Assembly: GCA_024234435.1 (NCBI GenBank)
Contig: JACKOF010000001.1
Span: 434,001 to 498,000 of the forward strand
DNA length: 64,000 nucleotides
Reading direction: 5' to 3'
Source of the DNA: Pseudomonadales bacterium
Lineage (GTDB): Bacteria > Pseudomonadota > Gammaproteobacteria > Pseudomonadales > Porticoccaceae
Position 1 is the first letter of the stretch. Every line of letters begins with the position of its first letter. Under the pieces are notes generated by a model, which was not told the DNA's origin, searched no databases, and was given only the letters and a program-made list of their open reading frames with translations. Of this stretch, positions 9,107-18,178 are shown in pieces. Position numbers and translations under genes: made by a program.

Positions 9107-9199
9107 GCACCGTAACGGAATTTTTTCGCACAAAAAAATCGCATTTAAGGCGCACCATTCTTGATTGCATGCACCACAACGTTGTACCGCTATGGTGCA
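9107..9199. promoter_or_regulatory. NtrC-like enhancer half-sites upstream of nrtA
   Basis: Four NtrC-type half-sites cluster 120-230 nt upstream of the sigma-54 promoter: TGCACC at 9107, CGCACC at 9151, TGCACC at 9170 and GGTGCA at 9194. The best full dyad is 9170-9186 (TGCACC-N5-GTTGTA against TGCACC-N5-GGTGCA). Assignment to NtrC is inferred from motif and context. The rest of the 8937-9315 gap shows no gene. Confidence 0.55.
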
Positions 9200-9315
9200 G
9201 CCAGGTGATGATTGGTAAAAACTATCAGGAAAATTTTATAAATAAATTCTGATTTTATAAAAGCAGAGCGTGGATGTGTGAAAGATATCTCCGGGTAGGG
9301 AGGATGTCACAGTGG

Positions 9316-9807
9316 TTAATGTTGTTTGAGCAATTTGTGAATATGTTTGCGAATTTTTTCCGGTGTATCTATAGACCCGTAACGCCGTATAACGTTTCCA
9401 TTTCGGTCGACTAAAAATTTGGTGAAATTCCACTTTACAGGTTCACTACCCAATAAACCCTTTGCTTCTTTTTTGAGGTATTTGTAGAGCGGGTGAGCAT
9501 TAACACCGTTTACTTCTATCTTGGCGAAGAGGGTGAAATTGACACCGTAATTCAGCTCACAAAAATTTTGAATATTCTGATTGTTTGCTTTCTCCTGAGC
9601 GCCAAACTGATTGCAGGGAAACCCGAGAATTTCAAAGCCCTGATCGCGGAATTCGTCATACAGTTTTTGAAGACCTTTGTACTGTGGCGTAAATCCACAT
9701 TGGCTGGCTGTGTTCACAATCAGCAGTACCTTGCCTTGATAATCAGCGAGAGACTGCTGCTCTCCACTGATTGTTGTGCAGTCAAACCCGTAAATTGCCT
9801 CAGACAT
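9316..9807 (-). CDS. Glutathione peroxidase-family peroxidase (Cys type)
   Basis: A 163-residue thioredoxin-fold peroxidase. The peroxidatic Cys37 sits in NTASQCGFTPQY, followed by the GFPCNQFGAQE block (Gln67) and the WNF motif (Trp126, Asn127), giving the Cys-Gln-Trp-Asn catalytic set. The possible resolving Cys83 (QNFCELNYGVNF) matches the thioredoxin-dependent bacterial type rather than the selenocysteine animal type. It reduces hydrogen peroxide or organic hydroperoxides in the cytoplasm. No signal peptide. It is a stand-alone gene on the same strand as the nrt genes but oriented toward them across the nrt promoter region. Confidence 0.93.
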   Translation of the reverse strand: MSEAIYGFDCTTISGEQQSLADYQGKVLLIVNTASQCGFTPQYKGLQKLYDEFRDQGFEILGFPCNQFGAQEKANNQNIQNFCELNYGVNFTLFAKIEVNGVNAHPLYKYLKKEAKGLLGSEPVKWNFTKFLVDRNGNVIRRYGSIDTPEKIRKHIHKLLKQH

Positions 9808-9910
9808 ATAATCACCAGTTTTTCATGGCCCCACCTTGTTGGTGCCACATCAGTTTGTTCTATCATAACCGGAATAACCGTTTAAGTTGCTTCCATCTGC
9901 GTTCATCTAC

Positions 9911-12667
9911 TTAGCGTAATAAGCCCATGGTGCGGGTGAGCTGGCTTAGTCGAGCCTCCACATTGCTTTCTCGCCAGTAGAGTTCCGTGGCCTTGACTAG
10001 GATGGTTTTGTCCGGGAAGCGTTCGCGCATGGCCTTTTCAAACAGCTCGCCGTAGAGTGCCGTCTTTTCGCGGTGCTGGCGGCGCTTGGATTTTTTTACA
10101 GTAATGCCCAGGGATTGAAGCTGTCCTGTCAGGTCGACAACGTGAATCTCAATGCGATCGTCAAAGTGCTGGGCAATGGCGTAGTCTACCCGGCGGCGAG
10201 GTGTTATCTGGTATTCCACGAATACCTCGGTTTTGCCATCAGCCGAAACAAAGTGCTGATCCTTGCGCAGCATGCGGGCCTTGCGCTGTTTAACCAGACT
10301 GCGCCAATGAGCGGCCTCATTCATCGCTTTCAGCCAGTGCTCCATGGCGCCGATGCGAACGGCCAGCCTGCCACGTGCTGAGTTAGCTAACTCGGGGGTG
10401 CGATGGATAATCTCTTCAAGCTCATCTAACGCTCTTGCCAGATTGCGGCCAGATCTTGAATTGGCAACCCGATTCATGGTGTAGCGCAATCGCTGCCGCA
10501 GGTCTGATGGAATATCCTTGTTTTCCCAGGCAGCCTGTATCAGCAATGCGTTGAGCCGATCATCCATTTGGGCCGCTTCATCGGCTGTCATGTTGTGTTG
10601 CTGCTCACGCATGCGGCGGCGGAAGCGGTCATTGTCGTAAGCGTCGTGCATATGCATGTCATCAAGTCCGGCATTGCGCGCTTCTTTTATGCGCTGACGA
10701 GCCCTGCGGGTATGTTTTCTGCGCTGCACCATTTCCCAGGCATCATTCAGCCAACGCGGTGTCGCAACTCTGAAACTGGCGATGTCCAGGCCCAGTAGCA
10801 GGCGGTCCACAGCGTCCTGATTGGTGCCATCCCAGGTTTCACCGCTGACGATGATCCAGGCCATTTCAAAGGGCATGGCCACAATCTGATCCATTGTGGC
10901 GCTTAGCTGGTCGATAGTGGGAATTCGGGATAGCAGCACATTGCGGCCAGCCTCCCAATTAATGGATTGCACAGCCCTGATGGATGCCCGAACCAGTTGT
11001 TGTTGCTCGTGGGCGTTGCGCACGGGCACGCGTACTCTTTCCGGGCTGTCCCGACCAAGCCCGTTGTAAAGTGAAGCTGTCATATCACTTTCGTGTTGGT
11101 AGGCGCTCTCTCTTAACAGCTCGGCGTAGGCGTTGGCGGCAAAAAACTGTACCCGGTTATTGATCTTGCCATCGTTACCTTTTGGGTCGTTCAGCAGCGC
11201 AAAAGCCCTGTCAATATAGCCCAGTTTCTGGCGAATCAACTGTAGCTGATCCGACGGTGCCTGGCGTGCGGGTTGGCGGAAGTAGTCCAGGTTTTCATAA
11301 GCTGTTTTTAGGTAAGAACGCAGTTTTGATTCGTTGGCTTGTGTGGAGGAGAGATACACATTCAGGTATTGAACATTGAGTGTTGGTTGGTCTATTTTGG
11401 CCATTACCCTGATTCCTTCAGCGCGACGGGGCAATTTCAGGTGGCAGTTTCGAGGGGTTGGTCCAAAGGTGATGGTCAGATCCGGGTTTGAATCGTAGAT
11501 GCCGGGGCGAGACGGGTTTCGGGGAATAACGCAGAGAGTCTCGTCGTATGGATGGGCATCCGGGTAGGGTAACGGATCGGTTTTTGTTTTTGGGTAGTGC
11601 ATTTCGTGGGCGACCAGTTTTACAGTGATTTCGGATAGGCCGCTGTGGGTTAAATCGGTTACCTGAAGGGCGACAGCCTGATCCTCGCCAATATTCTCAA
11701 TGGGAATGACCAGTTCCGATGCAGGCCGGTTGCCAGACATAAAACTGATCAGTGCATCTGGCCCATCCAGTAACTGGGTGAAATTGACTGCCTGATTGAT
11801 TCCCAGCTCTGGTACAGTTGCCGAGATCAGCCATTCACCCTGTGGCAGGGTTGCAGGAACGTTTTCCTGGCGCATCTGGTTGATCGGCGCAAACCGGCCA
11901 TTGGGTAACAAGGTAAATCTGAGTGCGGCCTCGCCTTCTGCATTGGTTTCTGTGCGGTAGTGTCGAGGTGCTATGCCGCTATTGCCGACAGTACTCGTAA
12001 CTTGCCAGACAACCTCAGCATATGGCACTGGCTCGTCATTCACAGTGCTTACCCTAATGGTGGGAAAACCACGGGAATGAGGCAACCCCTGGGGGTAGTC
12101 AACACTGGCTGTGAGTTTTTGGTAGGGGTTGCCGATAACCGTTGCTTCGAAAATCTGACGATCGGGGAGTCGTGCTATTTCCGAAAATTGAAAGCGGCGA
12201 TAGGGTGGTAATGTGAACCGGTCTTCGCTGACCATCGTGCAGGTGTCGGTAGCGGTGAGGCTAAATTCAGGCGCAACGGCTTCGCCAGAAATACGGTCAG
12301 GTGTTGTCAGCTTGCCTTCAAAGGCAATCCAGTCGGGTGACCGGCAGCCAATTTCTGCAGGGGAATTTTCTGCCGTATCTATCGGGCGGGTAGATACTTC
12401 AAATTTTATGTCATGACTGCTGTCGTTGAACTGAAAGCTAGTCAGTGCCAGTTGGCCGCGAGCGAAGCCGATGGCCTGATTTCCCGGCAGCACATGCACC
12501 AGTGTGCCGACCAGTTTGCCGTGGTGATCGGGACGAATATCGACAATATTCCCCCCTGGTGTCCACCATAAGCCGTAAAGAGTCTCTTCTTCCAGTGCAT
12601 GACAGGATGTTGCAAAAACGGCTGCGAGAATTAATCTGGCGGTGATTTGCCGTTTTCGGTGTTTCAC
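9911..12667 (-). CDS. Large secreted multidomain protein, function unknown
   Basis: A 918-residue protein starting with GTG 12667 in a GTGA overlap with the stop of the preceding gene, with GAGAGGA upstream. Residues 1-24 look like a signal peptide. Residues 28-135 (LYGLWWTPGGNIVDIRP) resemble DUF2147/lipocalin-like domains. Residues about 185-305 look like a bacterial Ig-like fold (VPYAEVVWQVTSTVG, NAEGEAALRFTLLPNGRF). Residues 430-800 are Arg-rich helices. The last 110 residues return to alpha/beta, with RRRVDYAI and IEIHVVDLTG and a trailing helix, a layout that vaguely recalls restriction-endonuclease-like folds without a clear catalytic Lys. I do not recognise a family for the whole. It is the last gene of a three-gene operon of exported proteins. 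Confidence 0.7.
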   Translation of the reverse strand: MKHRKRQITARLILAAVFATSCHALEEETLYGLWWTPGGNIVDIRPDHHGKLVGTLVHVLPGNQAIGFARGQLALTSFQFNDSSHDIKFEVSTRPIDTAENSPAEIGCRSPDWIAFEGKLTTPDRISGEAVAPEFSLTATDTCTMVSEDRFTLPPYRRFQFSEIARLPDRQIFEATVIGNPYQKLTASVDYPQGLPHSRGFPTIRVSTVNDEPVPYAEVVWQVTSTVGNSGIAPRHYRTETNAEGEAALRFTLLPNGRFAPINQMRQENVPATLPQGEWLISATVPELGINQAVNFTQLLDGPDALISFMSGNRPASELVIPIENIGEDQAVALQVTDLTHSGLSEITVKLVAHEMHYPKTKTDPLPYPDAHPYDETLCVIPRNPSRPGIYDSNPDLTITFGPTPRNCHLKLPRRAEGIRVMAKIDQPTLNVQYLNVYLSSTQANESKLRSYLKTAYENLDYFRQPARQAPSDQLQLIRQKLGYIDRAFALLNDPKGNDGKINNRVQFFAANAYAELLRESAYQHESDMTASLYNGLGRDSPERVRVPVRNAHEQQQLVRASIRAVQSINWEAGRNVLLSRIPTIDQLSATMDQIVAMPFEMAWIIVSGETWDGTNQDAVDRLLLGLDIASFRVATPRWLNDAWEMVQRRKHTRRARQRIKEARNAGLDDMHMHDAYDNDRFRRRMREQQHNMTADEAAQMDDRLNALLIQAAWENKDIPSDLRQRLRYTMNRVANSRSGRNLARALDELEEIIHRTPELANSARGRLAVRIGAMEHWLKAMNEAAHWRSLVKQRKARMLRKDQHFVSADGKTEVFVEYQITPRRRVDYAIAQHFDDRIEIHVVDLTGQLQSLGITVKKSKRRQHREKTALYGELFEKAMRERFPDKTILVKATELYWRESNVEARLSQLTRTMGLLR

Positions 12668-13356
12668 ACATCCTCTCCGAGGGGCGCATCAATTATTCTG
12701 CTGGCCTCGGAGTTGACAGTAATGGAAAGCTCTCGCTGTTCTCCCTTGACGCGATAAGTGATGGTTTTTGTAATGGGTGTGGGCTGATAGCTAAACAGAC
12801 TGTCGATATCGCTTTGTGAAAAGGGAACAGCTCTGTTGAGTTGATCGATGATCTGGGCGCCCAGTCGTTCCAGATCAACTCTGAGTTGCTGTTTTTTGTC
12901 ATTGAGCGTGTTGCCGGGAGCATCGCCTTCCGTTGTGATGTGAACAGTGATTGATCCGGCGTGTAGTTGTATTCCCTCAGAAGTTGGTGTTGAGTGAACC
13001 TTAATTGTCGTTGTGCCCTGCAACTGGGCACTGGAACTTCCTGATTGCTCATAAATGTCATAGGTTTTGCCGTTGCGAACAATCGTATTCACTTTGGTAT
13101 AACCCGCCGTGTCGATGGCTGTGGTGACGCCACCGAGCGCACCTGCTAATCCGCCGGAGCGCACCACTTCCACTTCTTTTCGTTCTGCCGAATCGGAAAC
13201 CTGTTCCGTGTGTGAGGCGGTGACTTCAATTTCTGCGGGGGTGGTTGTCAGTTTGTAGGCGACGGTGATTTGTATTTCGGTCGGATCAGCCTGGGTGTAG
13301 GAAAAAGGTATGAGTAATAATAGTAGCAGGCCAAAGGAAAAAGCGTATGTGTTCAT
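12664..13356 (-). CDS. Secreted protein of unknown function (middle gene of operon)
   Basis: A 230-residue protein with an N-terminal hydrophobic segment (FSFGLLLLLLIPFSYTQA) ending in a plausible signal-peptidase site after residue 23. The mature part is rich in Thr, Ser and beta-forming residues. It has a Gly/Ala-rich patch (SGGLAGALGGVTTAI, about residues 67-81) and a helical stretch near 155-175 (KKQQLRVDLERLGAQIIDQL), then a C-terminal beta segment. It starts in a TGATG overlap with the upstream gene and its TGA overlaps the GTG of the 918-residue protein, so all three are co-translated. I do not recognise the family. Confidence 0.65.
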   Translation of the reverse strand: MNTYAFSFGLLLLLLIPFSYTQADPTEIQITVAYKLTTTPAEIEVTASHTEQVSDSAERKEVEVVRSGGLAGALGGVTTAIDTAGYTKVNTIVRNGKTYDIYEQSGSSSAQLQGTTTIKVHSTPTSEGIQLHAGSITVHITTEGDAPGNTLNDKKQQLRVDLERLGAQIIDQLNRAVPFSQSDIDSLFSYQPTPITKTITYRVKGEQRELSITVNSEASRIIDAPLGEDV

Positions 13357-14099
13357 CAGTTTACCCCCAGTTTTCGGTTAACTACTCGTGAGCTGACTTC
13401 GACACTGATAGTGGGAGGTTTGCCACCTTCGATGGAAGCCTGTTTTGTCTGCCTGACCGTTGTGCGTTGCAGGTTTCGCAACTGTTCCTTTTTTTCGTCT
13501 GTGAGCGCCACAGAATTGCGTTCATTCGTAATGATAAAGTGATCAATGCTTGAGCTGACCCAGCGTTTATAGTCGGCCAGAATCCGGCCCTGTTGTTCCA
13601 TGGTTACACTGGGGTCAAACCATGTCTGCGTCTGTTCTCTCACCGTAGGCCAGGGTGGTTTTTCCAGGTCCAACGCTACGTTGATGCTGCGGGTTACTGT
13701 GGCTTCGCCAGTGATGGTCATGAGGGACGATATACGTGCAATGACCGGGGCCTGCTTGACGAACTCATAGGTAATTTCGCCGTGTTCATTTTCCCGTTCT
13801 CGGCGTACAAATCCGGCGGCCTCCATTTGCTGGGTGACATGATTCACCCAGCCGACAATACTCCTTCCCGGGGGCACGTCCCGGCGAGGATCAACCGTGC
13901 GAACTTCATCTTCACCCTCTTTGTAGACTTTGCTGACTTCAATAGTGATAGGGTCCAGTCTGGCAACCATCGCCAGACGGGTGGATACAACCACTACGGT
14001 TTCGTTGTCGTTATGGTGATTGGCCCAGAGTGATAAAGAAGCGCAAACGCAAGTGAGAAAAATGGCTGCAGTGAAACGCAGCCGCCAGATTCTGTCCAT
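13356..14099 (-). CDS. Secreted protein of unknown function (first gene of operon)
   Basis: A 247-residue protein with a signal peptide (RLRFTAAIFLTCVCASLSLWA, cleavage around residue 27). The mature part has beta-rich stretches (VVVVSTRLAMVARLDPITIEVS and ISSLMTITGEATVTRSINV) and a charged helical C-terminal third, ending in SVEVSSRVVNRKLGVN. AGG lies 8 nt before ATG 14099. It heads an operon of three overlapping genes whose products are all predicted to be exported. Mature proteins 1 and 2 share a general style, with a beta N-terminal half, a helix and a short C-terminal beta element, but I cannot show homology by eye. Function unknown. Confidence 0.65.
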   Translation of the reverse strand: MDRIWRLRFTAAIFLTCVCASLSLWANHHNDNETVVVVSTRLAMVARLDPITIEVSKVYKEGEDEVRTVDPRRDVPPGRSIVGWVNHVTQQMEAAGFVRRERENEHGEITYEFVKQAPVIARISSLMTITGEATVTRSINVALDLEKPPWPTVREQTQTWFDPSVTMEQQGRILADYKRWVSSSIDHFIITNERNSVALTDEKKEQLRNLQRTTVRQTKQASIEGGKPPTISVEVSSRVVNRKLGVN

Positions 14100-14620
14100 G
14101 AGGGTTACCTGTATTTATAATTTCCGGCCTATCAAAGGCTAGCACATAAATATCGTGTTTCAAGGCCCTTGTGGGCTTAAAAGTGAGGGATGGCTTGTTA
14201 CTACTCCGGAATTTTGACTGCCCGCCACTTTCAGGTTGGGATGGCGCTGGCTGAAGCTTTGATAACCCTGCAGAATTTTTTTGACCCGGGGTCGAAAGGT
14301 ATTTCCCCATTGTATTGTCACTTTTTCGGATGAGTGCTGCCTCGGCATTGACGCTTGCCTGAAGTCGGTTGTTTGCTTCTTCGTTGCTAATGAAAGGGTA
14401 GATTTCCCGCCAAAATCAGTGGGAGAAGCATCACGCCGGTAATTTCAATGGTCTCATAATTCCCTCCTGTTTTGCCTATTCCGTTGGATATCACGATCTT
14501 GCTTTTCCCGAGGTGTCCGCATCAGGCGAATAACTTGCCGTATGCCGGTTGCGTTGCACTTTTGGGGTAGATACTGGTGAGATTAATATGGCCTTTGAGT
14601 ATCTATAACATCAACTAATA
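14100..14620. other. Intergenic region without a supported gene
   Basis: The 521 bases between the divergent secreted-protein operon and the promoter elements of the TonB-receptor gene contain only short ORFs without family features or ribosome sites. No repeat or terminator stands out. Confidence 0.5.
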
Positions 14621-14662
14621 GTCAATTAATAATTGACAGTGTGTTTAATTTAAGAATATAGT
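14621..14662 (+). promoter_or_regulatory. Promoter with palindromic operator, TonB receptor 1
   Basis: A 17-bp palindrome GTCAATTA-A-TAATTGAC (14621-14637) overlaps a consensus -35 box TTGACA (14633-14638). An 18-bp spacer leads to TATAGT (14657-14662). The predicted start is near 14669, leaving a leader of about 118 nt before ATG 14787. The overlap suggests a dimeric repressor that blocks the -35 region; the regulator is not identified. Confidence 0.65.
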
Positions 14663-14786
14663 CCCCTGCCGCATCGAAGATAGAACAAATGTATCGGAAG
14701 TTTTGGTGTGCCGTTGCGCTCGAAACGAAGGGAAGCATTGGTGATGCGGATTGATAGATACATCTAAAATTACGGGGAACAAAACT

Positions 14787-17180
14787 ATGAAAACGTTTAA
14801 GAAAAATGTTCTATGGGGTTCCATGATGATAGGGCTTGCACCGTTGGTATCACTTGATGCTACCGCAGCAGCGCTTGAAGAAATTGTGGTTACTGCTCAG
14901 AAAAGGTCCGAGAGTGCTCAGGATGTTGGTATGTCCATCAATGCGCTTTCTTCGGATACGTTAAAAGAAACGGGTATCTCAAATGCCAGTGACCTCGGTA
15001 AAGTGGTGCCGGGTTTTGTTTTTACAAAAACCCCTCGTGGTACGCCAACTTACGCTTTAAGGGGAATCGGGTTTGATGATAACTCGCTGGCTTCTGCGCC
15101 CACCGTTTCCATCTATCTGGATGAAGCGCCTATGGCGTATCCGGTCATGACCAGGCATATCGCCTTTGATCTGGCTCAGGTCGAAGTGTTGAAAGGTCCG
15201 CAAGGCATTTTGTTTGGTCAGAACTCCACCGGTGGTGCGGTTAACTTTATTGCCGAAAAACCAACCGATGAATTTGAGGCTGGCGTTGAAGCTAGTTATG
15301 GCTCTTTCGATACGTTTGAGACCAAAGGCTATGTGAGTGGTGCTCTTGCCGACAACTTTCGGGTTCGTTTGAGTGGTATGTTGATTCAATCAGACGAAGG
15401 CTGGCAGGAAAGTTATACCCGCAATGACGAGTTGGGTGAGCAGGATGTCTTTGCTGCGCGTTTTCTCGCTGAATGGGAGCCGACTGAAGACTTGAGTGTG
15501 AAATTTACTTTGCAGGGCTGGAAGGATGAATCTGACACCCAGGCAGGCCAGCTGATCGAAGCGCACCATTCGGTTGACGCAGGTGCTAACCCGCTTTACG
15601 ACGCTTATCCGAGAGCAGGGAATGATGCCGAAGATGCCGACTGGGATGCGAATCCGGCGAACCCGCTTGAGCGTGATGATCAGTTTATGCAGTCTTCCAT
15701 AAGGTTTGATTACAACCTTTCCGGCACCATGACGTTGACGTCAATTACCACCTATTCCGATTACGAACAGGATTTCTATCAGGATACTGATGGTGCAAAC
15801 CTTCAGAATTTCACCCTGAGAAATGACGGTAGTATTGAATCCATTAGCCAGGAATTGCGTCTGAGCGGTGATATGGATGATATCAAGTGGGTAGTGGGTG
15901 TTAATTACACAGAGGATGAATCGAAAGACGATACCACCTACTTCTTTTCACAGAATTCGGTAGCGGCCTTTGGTATTGCAGAAGCGCTTTCAACAGCTGA
16001 TCAGGAAGTAGAAACCAAGGCCATATTCGGTAACATTGCCTGGAGCATCGATGAGCAGTTCACGTTAAACGTGGGTATGCGCCATACGGAAGATGATCGT
16101 GAATACGAGGGCTGTACATCTGATACGGGTGACGGCACGATGGCCGCATTGTTTTCAGGCCTCTGGTTAGGTGTCGGTCCTGCTGATCCCGCCGCCATTC
16201 AGCCTGGCGGATGTACTTCAGGGCTTCTTCAGCCAGGTATGGATCCGTTGGCATTTGTGCCAGGCACCCCGGGCTTCTATGTCCCCGGGCTGATTAAGCG
16301 AGAGCTGGATGAGCGCAATACCAGCTGGCGGATTGGACTGGACTGGCAAGCAAATGACGATCTCCTGGTCTATGCCAACCTCAGTAAAGGTTACAAGTCA
16401 GGCAGTATTCCCGCTGTAAACTCCTCGACGGATGCTCAGGTTCACCCTGTGACCCAGGAATCTGTTTTGGCCTATGAGTTGGGTTTCAAGAGCACGTTGA
16501 TGGATGGGGCCATGCGTCTGAATGGTGCGGCCTGGTACTACGACTATGAAAACAAACAGTTACGTGGCCGTATCTTTGACAATGTCTTTGGTTCTCTGGA
16601 GGCTTTGGTCAATGTTCCTGAATCAACCGTGAAAGGTGTTGAACTGGGAATGGACTTGTTGCCAACTGAGAATCTGACGGTGTCTTTGAATGTTTCCTAT
16701 ACCGAAACGGAAGTGGATAAAGGGCCAAAGTCTTCTGACAGTTTTGGACCTTTAGGTAACAATATCTCCTACGATGGCCTTTCCTTCCCTCACACGCCAG
16801 AGTTGCATATCTCTGCTCGTGCGCACTATGAAGTGCCTGTAGGAGATGCTCTGTTAGGGTTTGTTGACCTTAGTGTCGTACATCAGGACGAAACTACGGG
16901 TCTTTTTGCTGATAAGGCAGTACTTGCCAGCACTCAGATATCACCGGCAACTCGCCCAGGTGTCTTTGCAGACCCCGATATGTTCGATGTGGATGCCTAT
17001 ACCACTGTCGATGCCCGTATCGGTGTGAAGGCTGACGACCTGACATGGGAAGTTGCTCTTTGGGGCAAAAACCTGACAGATGAGTACTACTGGAACAATG
17101 CGACTCAGGGGCTGGATAATGTTTATCGTCTTGCCTCCAAACCAAGAACTTATGGTGTCTCATTCGCCTATAATTTCTAA
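14787..17180 (+). CDS. TonB-dependent outer-membrane receptor 1
   Basis: A 797-residue receptor with signal peptide (LGLAPLV-type core, cleavage near ATAAA). After it come the mature N terminus LEEIVVTAQKRSES serving as TonB-box region, a plug domain (LRGIGFDDNSL, VEVLKGPQGILFGQNSTGG) and a 22-strand barrel ending in YGVSFAYNF. ATG 14787 is chosen because GGGGA lies 10 nt upstream; an in-frame TTG at 14751 is weaker. This subfamily is common in marine proteobacteria that import hydrophobic or complex organic substrates, not only siderophores. It is close in sequence to the interrupted receptor at 27724 and the fragment at 36152. The substrate is unknown; the neighbouring exporter and dikinase hint at a small-molecule pathway. 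Confidence 0.93.
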   Translation: MKTFKKNVLWGSMMIGLAPLVSLDATAAALEEIVVTAQKRSESAQDVGMSINALSSDTLKETGISNASDLGKVVPGFVFTKTPRGTPTYALRGIGFDDNSLASAPTVSIYLDEAPMAYPVMTRHIAFDLAQVEVLKGPQGILFGQNSTGGAVNFIAEKPTDEFEAGVEASYGSFDTFETKGYVSGALADNFRVRLSGMLIQSDEGWQESYTRNDELGEQDVFAARFLAEWEPTEDLSVKFTLQGWKDESDTQAGQLIEAHHSVDAGANPLYDAYPRAGNDAEDADWDANPANPLERDDQFMQSSIRFDYNLSGTMTLTSITTYSDYEQDFYQDTDGANLQNFTLRNDGSIESISQELRLSGDMDDIKWVVGVNYTEDESKDDTTYFFSQNSVAAFGIAEALSTADQEVETKAIFGNIAWSIDEQFTLNVGMRHTEDDREYEGCTSDTGDGTMAALFSGLWLGVGPADPAAIQPGGCTSGLLQPGMDPLAFVPGTPGFYVPGLIKRELDERNTSWRIGLDWQANDDLLVYANLSKGYKSGSIPAVNSSTDAQVHPVTQESVLAYELGFKSTLMDGAMRLNGAAWYYDYENKQLRGRIFDNVFGSLEALVNVPESTVKGVELGMDLLPTENLTVSLNVSYTETEVDKGPKSSDSFGPLGNNISYDGLSFPHTPELHISARAHYEVPVGDALLGFVDLSVVHQDETTGLFADKAVLASTQISPATRPGVFADPDMFDVDAYTTVDARIGVKADDLTWEVALWGKNLTDEYYWNNATQGLDNVYRLASKPRTYGVSFAYNF

Positions 17181-17204
17181 CCGCTAAGTAGTAAGCTCTT
17201 ATAA

Positions 17205-17236
17205 CCCCGATCAATTAACGTTGGTCGGGGTTTTTT
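17205..17236 (+). terminator. Rho-independent terminator after TonB receptor 1
   Basis: Hairpin CCCCGATCA/TGGTCGGGG (one G-T pair) followed by six T. It overlaps the longest reading frame of the next gene, which argues that the real start of that gene lies further downstream. Confidence 0.88.
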
Positions 17237-17253
17237 CAGATAAGGGTGTTGAT

Positions 17254-18132
17254 TTGACGAAATCCATAAATATAGCGATTGCCTTGATATTGGTTTATCT
17301 GGTTTGGGGTACGAGCTACCTGGCTATTCGAGTTGCTGTTCAAGAGATTCCGCCTTTCCTGTTTTGTAGTATCCGTTTGTTAATCGCCGCGCCATTGATG
17401 TTGGCGTTCGCATTTTGGCGTGGTGAAAAGTTACCGGCTTCCAGGAAAGAGTGGTTATTCATTTGTGGCACCGCCGTGATTATGCAGGTGTTTTCTAGTG
17501 GTTTTACAGCTTGGGGGCAGCAATGGGTGCCATCGGGTGAGACGGCCTTGATTATGAGTAGCTCGGCGCTGTGGATTGCCTGGTTCGGTTCGTTTGGTTC
17601 GGCTGGCGATCGGGTTAGTAAACTGACTTGGGCAAGTATTCTCCTTGGTCTTGCCGGGCTGGTTCTGTTGATGAGTTTCGGTCTGGCGGAGCAGGAAATC
17701 CCTTTCTACGGTTACGGAGCTATTTTGATTGCTGCTTTTTGCTGGTCGGCAGGCTCTATGGTGTTGCGTCGATACACAATTAACACACAATCGATTATGA
17801 CAGCAGCGCTTCATATTATGGTTGGGGCTGTGCTTATGGGGGTGATTAGTTATGCTTTTGAACGTCCCGAAGAGCCTCAATGGAGCTCGCAGTCGATAAC
17901 GGCATTGTTTTATTTGGCGTTTTTCAATTCATTTCTCGCATACGCAGCCTATTACTGGCTGATTCATGCAACACGTCCGGTTATCCTGGGTACTTTTGCA
18001 TATGTTACACCTGCAATAGCCATTATGTGTGGGGTTTTGTTGCTCGGTGAAGTCTTGTCCGCCGAGCAGCTGTTTGGCTCTGCTCTGATTCTGGCTTCTG
18101 TATTTCTGCTGGTTTACTTTTCTCGGCGCTAG
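17254..18132 (+). CDS. EamA/DMT-family transporter
   Basis: A 292-residue inner-membrane protein with ten predicted hydrophobic helices forming two EamA repeats. The first opens with LILVYLVWGTSYLAIRVA; the second begins near residue 150 with GYGAILIAAFCWSAGSMVLR. The family exports metabolites or amino acids. No ATG is suitably placed. TTG 17254 follows AAGGG by 7 nt and clears the upstream terminator, so it is the preferred start; the TTG at 17221 lies inside that terminator. It lies between a TonB receptor and an RPH-like dikinase. Substrate not predictable. Confidence 0.87.
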   Translation: MTKSINIAIALILVYLVWGTSYLAIRVAVQEIPPFLFCSIRLLIAAPLMLAFAFWRGEKLPASRKEWLFICGTAVIMQVFSSGFTAWGQQWVPSGETALIMSSSALWIAWFGSFGSAGDRVSKLTWASILLGLAGLVLLMSFGLAEQEIPFYGYGAILIAAFCWSAGSMVLRRYTINTQSIMTAALHIMVGAVLMGVISYAFERPEEPQWSSQSITALFYLAFFNSFLAYAAYYWLIHATRPVILGTFAYVTPAIAIMCGVLLLGEVLSAEQLFGSALILASVFLLVYFSRR

Positions 18133-18178
18133 CTGTCCGATAACCCTTTATAGCAGCACAACTATCTAAGTAAGTTGC

